From the NCBI RefSeq assembly GCF_013205055.1, contig NZ_JABMLF010000004.1, positions 124,001 to 188,000 on the forward strand: a stretch of 64,000 bases of DNA. The letters are read 5' to 3'. Position numbers and translations under genes: made by a program. Under the pieces are notes generated by a model that saw only the letters and a program-made list of their open reading frames with translations, did no database searches and was not told where the DNA came from. Shown piece after piece: positions 34,094 to 41,461 of the stretch (its first letter is position 1; each line of letters opens with the position of its first letter). The stretch is from Rathayibacter sp. VKM Ac-2856. Lineage in GTDB: Bacteria; Actinomycetota; Actinomycetes; Actinomycetales; Microbacteriaceae.

Positions 34094-34573
34094 ATGGTTC
34101 CCCGAGGCCGCTCCCGCCGGGCGACGACTCCGGTCGTCGCGACCGGGCCCTCCTCGGACGACACCCACGAGATCGTCTACTTCCGGCGCCACCGGGACGA
34201 CGATCCGCTCGAGAGCACACCGGGCAGGGACGCACTCGGCAGCTTCCCCACCAAGGTGCGCGCGACGATGCGCGCCGTTCTCGTCGCAGTCGCCGCGGCC
34301 CCTCCGAAGCGGTTCGCGGGTGGAGGGTACTGGGAGGCGATGCACGGTGAGATGACCGGCTGGTTCGAGGTCCGGGTGGACGGTCCGCGACGGACCCACC
34401 ACCGGCTGTTCTGCCTGCTCGACTACAGCGCGGGCGACCGCGAGAAGCCCCTCCTGGTGATCGTCGACGGTCGCAGCAAGCCCTTCAGGACGACACTCGC
34501 GGCGTCCGACTACCGAGAGGTCCGGAAGCTGGGGGACGAATACCGGTCACGCACACCGAGATCGGTGCTCTAG
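34094..34573 (+). CDS. Putative RelE/HigB (Gp49-like) toxin
   Basis: The product is about 159 residues. After a basic, disordered N-terminus the core has the spacing of Gp49-like RelE toxins: GYWEAMHGEMTGWFEVRV, then HHRLFCLLDY, then LLVIVDGRSKPFRTTL and a helical tail with SDYREVRKLGDEY. Such toxins are mRNA interferases. The ATG at 34094 lies six bases after TACGGT, suggesting a leaderless transcript; an upstream in-frame ATG at 34010 lies within repeat sequence. The HTH antitoxin-like gene converges on it from the right with two bases between stop codons, an unusual orientation. Family assignment is by eye. Confidence 0.6.
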   Translation: MVPRGRSRRATTPVVATGPSSDDTHEIVYFRRHRDDDPLESTPGRDALGSFPTKVRATMRAVLVAVAAAPPKRFAGGGYWEAMHGEMTGWFEVRVDGPRRTHHRLFCLLDYSAGDREKPLLVIVDGRSKPFRTTLAASDYREVRKLGDEYRSRTPRSVL

Positions 34574-34575
34574 CG

Positions 34576-34917
34576 TCACCTGGCCGACGCCAGCATGGGC
34601 TCGGTGATCCGCGCCCGCTCCTCCGCCTCCATCGGAACCAGCGCGACCTTCATCCCCAATGCCGCGGCGACCTCGGCGAGAGTGCCGAGCGTCGGATTCG
34701 GCGACGCACTCGAGAAGAGCCGACGGACGACGGACGGATCGACTCCGACCGCCCGCGCGAGCGCCGCCTTCGAGAGCTCGGCGCTCTCCCGGAGCACGTC
34801 GAGCTGATCGACGACCGCGTCGATCGTGGCCACCCGGATCGACTCTGCTGCGTAGGCACGCGCGAATTCGGGATCCTTCAGATCGGCCCGCAGGTCGTCC
34901 CAGAACTGGCTCGTCAT
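34576..34917 (-). CDS. XRE/HigA-like antitoxin regulator
   Basis: The product is about 113 residues. An N-terminal helical part (FWDDLRADLKDPEFARAYAA) precedes an XRE helix-turn-helix (LSKAALARAVGVDPSVVRRL, TLGTLAEVAAALGMKVALV), as in HigA-type or addiction-module antidote proteins. The ATG at 34917 has no Shine-Dalgarno; TATGTT lies 11 bases upstream. The inverted pair CGTA/TACG at 34926-34938 overlaps that -10 and could be its operator. It is tail-to-tail with the putative toxin gene, so the two must be expressed from separate promoters. Confidence 0.7.
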   Translation of the reverse strand: MTSQFWDDLRADLKDPEFARAYAAESIRVATIDAVVDQLDVLRESAELSKAALARAVGVDPSVVRRLFSSASPNPTLGTLAEVAAALGMKVALVPMEAEERARITEPMLASAR

Positions 34918-34973
34918 GAGCCGACCGTAACATATACGACACGTCTCCTACTCATCCGGGCGCTCGGCGGACG

Positions 34974-35342
34974 GGTCTCGCTACGCCGCCTCCGGCGACT
35001 GCTCAACCAGCATGAAGCGCGCGCCCGCCCGACGGACCGGACCCGTAACGGGGTCAGGCGCCGGTGCAGGGCCCGACACGGGTCCACTCGCGTAGCCCGG
35101 CGCAGCCGAGTGGACGCGGACCGGGCTCTGCGCGCGGCCGGGACCCCATCACGCGTCCGATGGAGCAGCCCCATGCTGATCGAGCAGCCCGCGCAGCGGG
35201 CCCCATGCATGCTGATCGAGTAGCCCGCGGAGCGGGCGTATCGAGATCCACGTGTCCGGCAGGGCGGGTCTCGATACGCCGCCGAAGGCGGCTACTCGAC
35301 CAGCATGGGGGCCGCCGGAGGCTGCTGCTCGACCAGCATGTG
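34974..35342. repeat. Composite intergenic repeat cluster
   Basis: A right half palindrome (34974-35014) is followed by the GTCCACTCG unit (35015-35170; arms 35082-35090 and 35107-35115), a left half (35173-35207), a full palindromic element (35208-35307) and another right half ending in CTCGACCAGCATG (35310-35340). It fills the 432-base gap between the antitoxin-like gene and arsC. No gene is seen. Confidence 0.8.
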
Positions 35343-35349
35343 GAGGCCG

Positions 35350-35763
35350 CTACTCCGTCGGCCGCGCGGGCAGCAGCTCCGCGACGAGCGCCTGCACGCG
35401 GGCGCGGATGTCGTCGCGGATCGGGCGGACCTCCTCGAGGGGGCGGCCCTTGGGGTCGGCGAGGTCCCAGTCCTCGTAGCGCTTGCCCGGGAAGACCGGG
35501 CAGACGTCGCCGCAGCCCATCGTGATGACGACGTCGGAGGCCTGCACCTGCTCGGTGGTCATCAGCTGCGGGACGGCCTGCGAGATGTCGATGCCCTCCT
35601 CCGCCATCGCCGCGACCGCGATCGGGTTGATGCTGTCGCCCGGCTCGGAGCCGCCGGAGCGCACCTGGACGGCGCCACCCGAGAGCTCGCGCAGGTAGCC
35701 GGCGGCCATCTGCGAGCGGCCGGCGTTGTGGATGCAGACGAAGAGGACGGTGGGGGCGGTCAT
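35350..35763 (-). CDS. arsC: Arsenate reductase, LMW-phosphatase type (mycothiol/mycoredoxin class)
   Basis: Reduces arsenate to arsenite. The product is about 137 residues with the phosphatase loop CIHNAGRSQMA near the N-terminus, the conserved Asp loop YEDWDLADPKGRP and paired cysteines in GCGDVCPVFPG. This fits the actinobacterial ArsC class that uses mycothiol or thioredoxin. The ATG at 35763 has AGGAG six bases upstream. No arsenite exporter or ArsR partner lies beside it in the window, so it is an isolated copy or part of a distributed regulon. Confidence 0.92.
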   Translation of the reverse strand: MTAPTVLFVCIHNAGRSQMAAGYLRELSGGAVQVRSGGSEPGDSINPIAVAAMAEEGIDISQAVPQLMTTEQVQASDVVITMGCGDVCPVFPGKRYEDWDLADPKGRPLEEVRPIRDDIRARVQALVAELLPARPTE

Positions 35764-35946
35764 CCCGGGCTCCTGAGGGTGAGGGGCTGCCCGCGTCGTT
35801 CGACGCCGGCGCGACCGAATCTACCGCCGGCGTCCGCCGCTCCGGCGGTGGACCAGCCGCCGCGCGGGCTTCTGGAGTCGCGGGCGCCCGGCCGCGCGGC
35901 GCACACTGGCCGGGCCCCTCCCGCGACGACCCTCGGACGGATCACC

Positions 35947-36867
35947 GTGCTCACCGGACTCAGCGCCTTCCCCCTCACTCCGCTGCGCGACGACGCCGTC
36001 GACGAGCCGGCCTTCGCCACCCTCGTCGAGCGCCTCGCCGCGGCGGGCGTCGACTCGATCGGCGCCCTGGGCTCGACCGGCTCCGCCGCCTACCTCGACC
36101 GCGGGGAGCGCCGCCGCGTCGCCGCGCTCGCCGTCCGGCACGCGGGGTCCGTGCCGGTCGTCGTCGGGATCAGCGCCCTGCGCACCTCGCAGGTGCTCGC
36201 GCTGGCCGAGGACGCGCAGGAGGCGGGCGCCGCCGCGGTGCTGCTCGCCCCCGTCAGCTACCAGCCGCTCACCGACGACGACGTCCTCGGCCTGTACGAG
36301 GACGTCACCGCGCAGCTGTCCGTCCCGCTCGTCGTCTACGACAACCCCGGCACCACCCGCGTCACGATGACCGACGCGCTGTACGCGGCGATCGCCGAGC
36401 TGCCCCGGGTCGCCTCGATCAAGATCCCCGGCGTCCCCGCCGACCCCGCCGCGGCGGCCGAGCGCGTCCGGACGATCCGGGAGCACGTGCGCGCGGGCGT
36501 CACGATCGGCGTCTCCGGGGACGCGTCCGGCGCCCGCGGCCTGATCGCCGGCTGCGGTGCCTGGTACTCGGTGATCGGCGGCACGCTCCCCGGCCCCGCG
36601 CTGAGGATCACGCGGGCCGCGCAGTCGGGCGATCACGCGGCCGCCGAGGCCGAGTCCGCCCGCCTCCAGCCGCTCTGGGACCTCTTCGCCGAGCACGGCG
36701 GCAGCTACCGGGTGATCGCCGCGGTCGCCGAGCACCTCGGCCTCGCCGCCCCGGGCTGCCTGCCCCGACCGATCCGCGGCCTCGACGCAGCCGCCCGCGC
36801 CCGGGTCGCCGAGGTGGTCTCCGCGCTCGGCCTCGGCGGCGAGGCCGGCCGAGGGGCCGCCGCCTAG
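35947..36867 (+). CDS. Dihydrodipicolinate synthase/N-acetylneuraminate lyase family aldolase
   Basis: The product is about 306 residues. The Schiff-base Lys159 lies in ASIKIPG and the catalytic Tyr131 in VVYDNPG; the GSTGS substrate loop (LGSTGSAAY) is present. DapA itself usually has GTTGE at the loop, so this is more likely a catabolic keto-acid aldolase or a DapA paralogue than the biosynthetic enzyme. The GTG at 35947 follows GGACGG; upstream in-frame residues are not protein-like. The stop overlaps the ABC-F stop on the other strand, both within CTAG. Confidence 0.85.
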   Translation: MLTGLSAFPLTPLRDDAVDEPAFATLVERLAAAGVDSIGALGSTGSAAYLDRGERRRVAALAVRHAGSVPVVVGISALRTSQVLALAEDAQEAGAAAVLLAPVSYQPLTDDDVLGLYEDVTAQLSVPLVVYDNPGTTRVTMTDALYAAIAELPRVASIKIPGVPADPAAAAERVRTIREHVRAGVTIGVSGDASGARGLIAGCGAWYSVIGGTLPGPALRITRAAQSGDHAAAEAESARLQPLWDLFAEHGGSYRVIAAVAEHLGLAAPGCLPRPIRGLDAAARARVAEVVSALGLGGEAGRGAAA

Positions 36868-38504
36868 GCGCGCCCGCCGTCCAGCGCCACCCGCCCGTCC
36901 AGCACCACCCGCCCGTCCAGCACCACCCGCCCGTCCAGGTCCAGCCGCTCCAGGAACGTGTCGTCATGGCTGACGACGAGGAGCCCGCCGCGCCAGGCCC
37001 GCAGCACGTCCACCAGGTGGTCGGTCGTCGCGAGATCGAGGTCGTTGGTCGGCTCGTCGAGCACGAGCAGCTGCGGCACCGGACGGGCGAGGACGATCCC
37101 GGCGAGCGCCACCCGGAACCGCTCGCCGCCCGAGAGCGTCGACGCCGCGCGGTCGACGATCGCGCCGCGCAGCAGCAGCCGCGCGAGGGCGTCGCGGACG
37201 GCGGGGAGCGGCAGGTCGGGCGCGGCCCGGGCGACGTGCTCGAGGACCGTGCGGTCCTCGTCGAGCATGTCCTCCCGGCGCTGGGCCAGGTGGCCGATGC
37301 GGTCGGTGAGCGCCCGCGCGTGCGTGTCGGGCAGCGGATGCGGGCGACGCGGCTCCGCTCCGACCAGCTGCTCGAGCAGCAGCGTCTTCCCCGTGCCGTT
37401 GGCGCCGATCAGGCCGAGGCGCTCCGGACCCTGGAGCACCGTGGTCCGGCCGCGGACGGTCAGCTCGGCGAGCCGGCGCGACGCGGGCACCCCCGGATCC
37501 GGCAGGTCGAGCCGCACCGCGTCGTCGTCGCGCAGGCGCCCGGACGCCTCGTCCACCCGCTCCCGGGCGCGCGCCTCGGCGTCGGCGTGACCCGAGCGGA
37601 GCCGCCCGGCCGTCGCCTCCGCGCGGCCGCGGCGGTAGTCCGCGGCGATCCTCGGCATCGACCGTGCCGACCGCTCCCCCGCCTTCGCGCGCCGGGCGAT
37701 CGTCGTCTGCGCCTCGATCCGCTGCCGCTTCTCGGCCCGCAGCACCTGCTCGGCGGCGCGGACGTCGCGCTCGCCGGCCGCCCGCTCGACGGCGAGCCGC
37801 TCCTCGAAGTCGGAGAAGGTCCCCGCGGAGGTGCGCAGGTCGCCGTCGCGCAGCTCCGCGATCTCGTCGACGTGCTCGAGCAGCTCCCGGTCGTGGCTGA
37901 CGACGACGAGGGTGCCGCGCCAGCCGTCGACCAGCGCGAGCAGCAGCTGCCGGGAGCGGCGGTCGAGGTCGTTGGTCGGCTCGTCGAGCACCGCGATCGG
38001 TCGGCCCCGCAGTGCGACTCCGGTCACCGCCGCGAGCACCGCCTGCCCGCCGGAGAGCATCGAGACGGGCCGGAGGAGGTCGCCGGCGTCGAGCTCGAGG
38101 CCGGCAGCGCCCAGCGCGGCGACGGCGCGGGACTCGACGTCCCAGTCGTCGGCGAGGGCCTCGAAGCGCTCGGCGCCGACGTCGCCGGCGAGGATCGCGT
38201 GCAGGGCGTCGAGCCGCCCGCGGACGCCGAGCAGATCGGCGACGGTGTCGTCGGCACCGCGCGGCAGGCGCTGCGGCAGCAGATCGACCGCGCCGGTGGT
38301 GCTGACGGAGCCCGCCGTGGGCGCGAGCTCGCCGGCGAGCAGCCGCACGAGCGTCGACTTGCCGGCGCCGTTCGCCCCGACGAGGGCGGTGCGGCCGCGG
38401 CCGAAGGCGGCGGTGACGCGGTCGAGGACGATCGAGCCGTCCGGCCAGGCGAACGAGCAGTCGGTGAGGACGAGGGACGGAGGGGTCGGTGAGGAGATGG
38501 GCAC
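36864..38504 (-). CDS. ABC-F type ribosome-protection ATPase
   Basis: The product is about 546 residues with two ATPase domains and no membrane segment. Walker A motifs GANGAGKST and GANGTGKT, signatures LSGGQ and LSGGE, and Walker B LDEPTNDLD twice are all present, with a basic linker between the domains (VLRAEKRQRIEAQTTIARRA). ABC-F proteins displace antibiotics from the ribosome or aid translation. The start is a GTG at 38504 with GGGAG four bases upstream. The C-terminus ends in near-identical LDGRVV repeats from an 18-base tandem repeat (36873-36944). A hairpin and a candidate leader peptide precede it, a layout known from inducible resistance genes. Confidence 0.88.
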   Translation of the reverse strand: MPISSPTPPSLVLTDCSFAWPDGSIVLDRVTAAFGRGRTALVGANGAGKSTLVRLLAGELAPTAGSVSTTGAVDLLPQRLPRGADDTVADLLGVRGRLDALHAILAGDVGAERFEALADDWDVESRAVAALGAAGLELDAGDLLRPVSMLSGGQAVLAAVTGVALRGRPIAVLDEPTNDLDRRSRQLLLALVDGWRGTLVVVSHDRELLEHVDEIAELRDGDLRTSAGTFSDFEERLAVERAAGERDVRAAEQVLRAEKRQRIEAQTTIARRAKAGERSARSMPRIAADYRRGRAEATAGRLRSGHADAEARARERVDEASGRLRDDDAVRLDLPDPGVPASRRLAELTVRGRTTVLQGPERLGLIGANGTGKTLLLEQLVGAEPRRPHPLPDTHARALTDRIGHLAQRREDMLDEDRTVLEHVARAAPDLPLPAVRDALARLLLRGAIVDRAASTLSGGERFRVALAGIVLARPVPQLLVLDEPTNDLDLATTDHLVDVLRAWRGGLLVVSHDDTFLERLDLDGRVVLDGRVVLDGRVALDGGRA

Positions 38505-38541
38505 GGTGCTCCCGGTGGTCGCGTCGGCGCACGACGACCAC

Positions 38542-38566
38542 CGCGCTCCGCCGAGGCGGGAGCGCG
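38542..38566 (-). promoter_or_regulatory. Hairpin in the ABC-F mRNA leader
   Basis: CGCGCTCC (38542-38549) pairs with GGAGCGCG (38559-38566), with further GCC/GGC pairing inside. It lies between the leader ORF and the ABC-F start codon, where it could act as an attenuator or sequester translation signals. There is no T-run. Confidence 0.5.
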
Positions 38567-38601
38567 CGTCCACCCGGGTCAGCGGGCGGGAGCAGGGGTC
38601 G

Positions 38602-38655
38602 TCAGTGCGAGGGCAGCTGCTGCGTCGTGGACGCAGTACCGGTGCTGATGCGCAC
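38602..38655 (-). CDS. Candidate 17-residue leader peptide upstream of ABC-F
   Basis: A GTG at 38655, about eight bases after AGGAAAG, starts the short frame MRISTGTASTTQQLPSH, which stops at 38602. It is about 100 bases upstream of the ABC-F start on the same strand and followed by a strong hairpin. Ribosome stalling on such leader peptides in the presence of an antibiotic induces several known ABC-F and erm genes. The reading frame and spacing are seen directly; the stalling role is inference. Confidence 0.5.
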   Translation of the reverse strand: MRISTGTASTTQQLPSH

Positions 38656-38825
38656 GAGACCGTCTTTCCTGCGGGGAGCCCCCGTGTCCGCGAGCCGATC
38701 CGCCGGCCGGTGAGGTGGCCGCGCCGACGCCGCGGCTCGCGACGGGGTACCCCTCGACGGTACGCGCGGGGCGGGGGCGGCCGCAAGGGAAGGGTGCGGC
38801 GCCTGAATCACGCGCTTTCCCAATC

Positions 38826-38848
38826 GGCCAACAGGCTGTTGGCTTTTT
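38826..38848. promoter_or_regulatory. Palindrome GCCAACA-N3-TGTTGGC with adjacent T-run
   Basis: The 17-base palindrome (38827-38843) is followed on the plus strand by TTTTT. As a plus-strand terminator it would serve no visible gene. On the minus strand it lies between the epoxide hydrolase stop and the ABC-F leader, so it could be an operator for the ABC-F promoter. A palindrome of the same core and spacing occurs at 46977-46993. Confidence 0.5.
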
Positions 38849-38867
38849 GCCGACCCGCGAGAGCTCG

Positions 38868-40040
38868 CTACTGCACCAGGGCCAGCAGGGCGCGGATGTC
38901 GGCGGCCAGCAGATCCGGCTCCTCGTGCGGGGCGAAGTGGCCGCCGCGGGGCATCGGCGTGTAGCGGACGACGTCGTAGCTGCGCTCGGCCCAGCTGCGC
39001 GGCGGGTGCACCAGGTCGAAGGGGAAGACGGCGACCGCGGTGGGCACCGCGACCCGGCCGACGCGGGCCGTCCGGCCGGTCGCGTACTCCCAGTAGGGGC
39101 GGAGGGACGTGGAGATCGAGTCGGTGAACCAGTAGAGCGACGCGACGGTGAGCAGGTGGTCGTCGTCGAAGCGGGTCGAGACATCGCCCCCGCAGTCGCT
39201 CCAGGCGCGGTGCTTCTCGAGGATCCAGGCGAGCAGGCCGACCGGCGAATCGGACAGCGCGGGCGCGAGGGTGAGCGGCCGGGTCTGCTGCTGGTGCTCG
39301 TAGGCGCCCTCGTCCGCGAACCAGGTGCGCTGCTCCGCCAGGTGCTCGCGCTCCTCGTCGGTGAGGGTCGTCTCGTCGACGTGCCGCGGGGAGGCGACGG
39401 CGAGCAGGTGGATCCCGGCGACCGCCTCGGGGTGGCTCTCGGCCAGGCGCGAGGTGATGCCCGCGCCCAGATCGCCGCCGTGCGCGGTGTAGCGGGGGAA
39501 GCCGAGCTCCTCCGTCATCAGGCGGTGCCAGAGCTCGTGCGTCTGCTCGTCGGGTCCGGGCCGCTGCGGCGAGATCGGGAAGCCGGGCAGCGCGGGGACG
39601 ACGACGGTGACGGCCTCGGCCGGGTCGCCGCCGAAGCGGGACGGGGCGGACAGGCGCTCGGCGAGGGGAACCAGCTCGAGAGCGGTGCTGGGCCAGCCGT
39701 TCGTCAGGACGATCGGGAGGCGGCCCGGCGTCCCGGCGTCGGTCTCCGCGTCGGTCTCCGCGTCGGTCTCGGCGTCGAAGCGCAGGTAGGCCACGGGCGT
39801 CCCGTCGAGGTCGGCCTGCGCCCAGGGCAGCTCGCGGATCCGCCGCTCCTCGGCCGGCCAGTCGAACTCCTCCGACCAGCGCCGGGCCAGCCGCCGCAGC
39901 TCGGCCTGGTCGGTGCCGGCCGACCAGCCCTCGACCGGCCACTCGGGCGACCAGCGGGTTCGGCGGACGCGCTCGCGCAGGTCGGCCCACTCCTCCGCGG
40001 TGACGGCGGGGACCGGGGAGCCGGGTCGTGTCGAGGTCAT
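38868..40040 (-). CDS. Epoxide hydrolase family alpha/beta hydrolase
   Basis: The product is about 390 residues. The N-terminal region matches the epoxide hydrolase N-domain (ERVRRTRWSPEWPVEGWSAG, then RRLARRWSEEFDWPAEE). The nucleophile Asp lies in HGGDLGAG and the catalytic His in GGHFAPHEEP; oxyanion residues are in NGWPSTALEL. A 12-base tandem repeat (39736-39771) encodes three DAET units in a surface loop, which is odd and probably variable. No clear Shine-Dalgarno; TACGGT lies six bases upstream of the ATG at 40040, so a leaderless start is likely. Substrate unknown. Confidence 0.88.
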   Translation of the reverse strand: MTSTRPGSPVPAVTAEEWADLRERVRRTRWSPEWPVEGWSAGTDQAELRRLARRWSEEFDWPAEERRIRELPWAQADLDGTPVAYLRFDAETDAETDAETDAGTPGRLPIVLTNGWPSTALELVPLAERLSAPSRFGGDPAEAVTVVVPALPGFPISPQRPGPDEQTHELWHRLMTEELGFPRYTAHGGDLGAGITSRLAESHPEAVAGIHLLAVASPRHVDETTLTDEEREHLAEQRTWFADEGAYEHQQQTRPLTLAPALSDSPVGLLAWILEKHRAWSDCGGDVSTRFDDDHLLTVASLYWFTDSISTSLRPYWEYATGRTARVGRVAVPTAVAVFPFDLVHPPRSWAERSYDVVRYTPMPRGGHFAPHEEPDLLAADIRALLALVQ

Positions 40041-40068
40041 CGCCCGACCGTAGCGGCCGGGTCCGACA

Positions 40069-40497
40069 TCAGAACAGGTCGGGGCCCTCCGGCTGCCGCG
40101 CCGTCGACGACTCGACGTCGACGACCTCGCGGCGCAGCTCCTCCGTGACCTCGCGGGCCCCGGCGACGGACTCCACCCGGAGCGTCACGCGCTCGACGGG
40201 CACGACGGTCCGGACGACGTCGATCCGCTCCTCGTGCAGGACGACGACGATCGGCTCCTGGGGGGCGGTCGCGATCGCGGCGGGCAGCGGCGGGCCCTCG
40301 GCGATCGGCTCGCGGACGACGCGCAGCTCCTCCCGGCGCACCTCGACGGTGACGGTGCGCTGCTCGGTCACGACGACCCGCTGCAGCTGGACCCGCTCCG
40401 TCGCGTGCCGGCGCGTGCCGACGAGGAGCCGCTCCTCGTGCAGGACGACCTCGGCGGTCGGCTCGGTCGCGGTCGGCTCGGTCGGTGTCTCGCTCAT
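40069..40497 (-). CDS. DUF2382 domain protein (short)
   Basis: The product is about 142 residues made of DUF2382-like beta repeats: LHEERLLVGTRRHATERVQL, VVVTEQRTVTVEVRREEL and LHEERIDVVRTVVPVERVTL, ending in EVTEELRREVVDVE. DUF2382 occurs in bacterial stress proteins such as those with PRC barrels. The ATG at 40497 has GAGGGG five bases upstream. It lacks the PRC-barrel found in the related gene at 41462-42340. The three genes 40069-42340 read in the same direction and may be one stress operon. Confidence 0.85.
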   Translation of the reverse strand: MSETPTEPTATEPTAEVVLHEERLLVGTRRHATERVQLQRVVVTEQRTVTVEVRREELRVVREPIAEGPPLPAAIATAPQEPIVVVLHEERIDVVRTVVPVERVTLRVESVAGAREVTEELRREVVDVESSTARQPEGPDLF

Positions 40498-40624
40498 GCG
40501 GTCCCCTCGGTCGGGTGCGGGTGCGGGTGGGGATGCGGACGCGGAGGGGGAAGCGGATGCGGCCGCGGCCGGCCCTGCTCGGAGCGAGCGGAGCCGGCCG
40601 CGGGTGCTGCCGCGGTCGTGCGCG

Positions 40625-41374
40625 TCAGCGGGGGCGGCGCGCGGTGGTCGCCGGGGCGGCCTGCTTCGCCTGGTCGGCGGCGCGCTTGGCCTGCTCGGTG
40701 ACGGACGGCGCGTTCTGCGCCTGCTGCTGGATCTTCGGCGCCTCCTCCTCGGCCTTCGTGAGGATCGCCTCCCAGCGCTGCTGCATCGGCTTGATCAGCC
40801 CGCCGCCCGCGCCGACGATGATGACGCCCGCGATGATCGCGAGGACGGCGATGAGGATCGGCGTGGTCACCGTCGTGGCGACCTCGATCTGGTTCAGCGC
40901 CGCGGTGACGCCGAGGAAGAGGATGAAGATAGCGACGATGTTGCCGAGGACCTTGCCGTAGGAGAGGCCGCCCAGAGTGTTCTGGATGAGGCCCTTGGCC
41001 CCGGCGGCGATCGCGGCGGCGAGGACGACGATGATGATCGGCAGGAAGCCGATGATGCCCTGGAGCAGATCGCTGAACGGGTTCGGGCCGAAGACACCGA
41101 AGGCGAACTGCAGCACGAAGAGCACGAGCGTGCAGTAGATGATCTTCGACACGATGTCCGACGCGTCGAGGGTCGAGTTCGCCAGCGCCTTCTTGATGCC
41201 GCCGCGCTCGACGGCGCGGTCGAAGCCGACCTTGGTGAGCAGGCGCGAGAGGCCCTTCTCGATGAGCTTGGCGACGATCAGGCCGACGATGAGGATGAGC
41301 AGGAAGAGCAGCGCGAGCGGGACGAACGCGATGATCGCGGCCAGTCCGTTCTGCAGGGCGGCGGGGAAGTCCAT
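40625..41374 (-). CDS. CmpX-like membrane protein with conserved TM helix repeats
   Basis: The product is about 249 residues with five or six membrane helices. Two repeats of the kind found in MscS-related CmpX proteins are visible (LLFLLILIVGLIVAKLIEKG near the start; PIIIVVLAAAIAAGAKGLIQ in the middle), followed by a charged, Ala/Gln-rich cytoplasmic tail. It lacks a recognisable MscS beta domain, so channel activity is uncertain; related proteins affect envelope tension responses. The ATG at 41374 has GAAAGG seven bases upstream. It lies between two DUF2382 genes. Confidence 0.82.
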   Translation of the reverse strand: MDFPAALQNGLAAIIAFVPLALLFLLILIVGLIVAKLIEKGLSRLLTKVGFDRAVERGGIKKALANSTLDASDIVSKIIYCTLVLFVLQFAFGVFGPNPFSDLLQGIIGFLPIIIVVLAAAIAAGAKGLIQNTLGGLSYGKVLGNIVAIFILFLGVTAALNQIEVATTVTTPILIAVLAIIAGVIIVGAGGGLIKPMQQRWEAILTKAEEEAPKIQQQAQNAPSVTEQAKRAADQAKQAAPATTARRPR

Positions 41375-41461
41375 GGGTGGGCCTTTCGGGCGGGATCGGG
41401 CGGAGTGGTGCAGGGCGTGCGGGGGTGGCGGCCGGCGCTGGGCACCGGCCGCCGGGTGGCG

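Noticed and set aside
33660-35345. CRISPR array
   Set aside because: Repeats are irregular in spacing, palindromic over their whole length and have no unique spacers of uniform size; no cas genes are present.
38827-38848. Rho-independent terminator on the plus strand
   Set aside because: Hairpin and T-run are good, but no plus-strand gene ends there; kept as a palindrome of unknown role.
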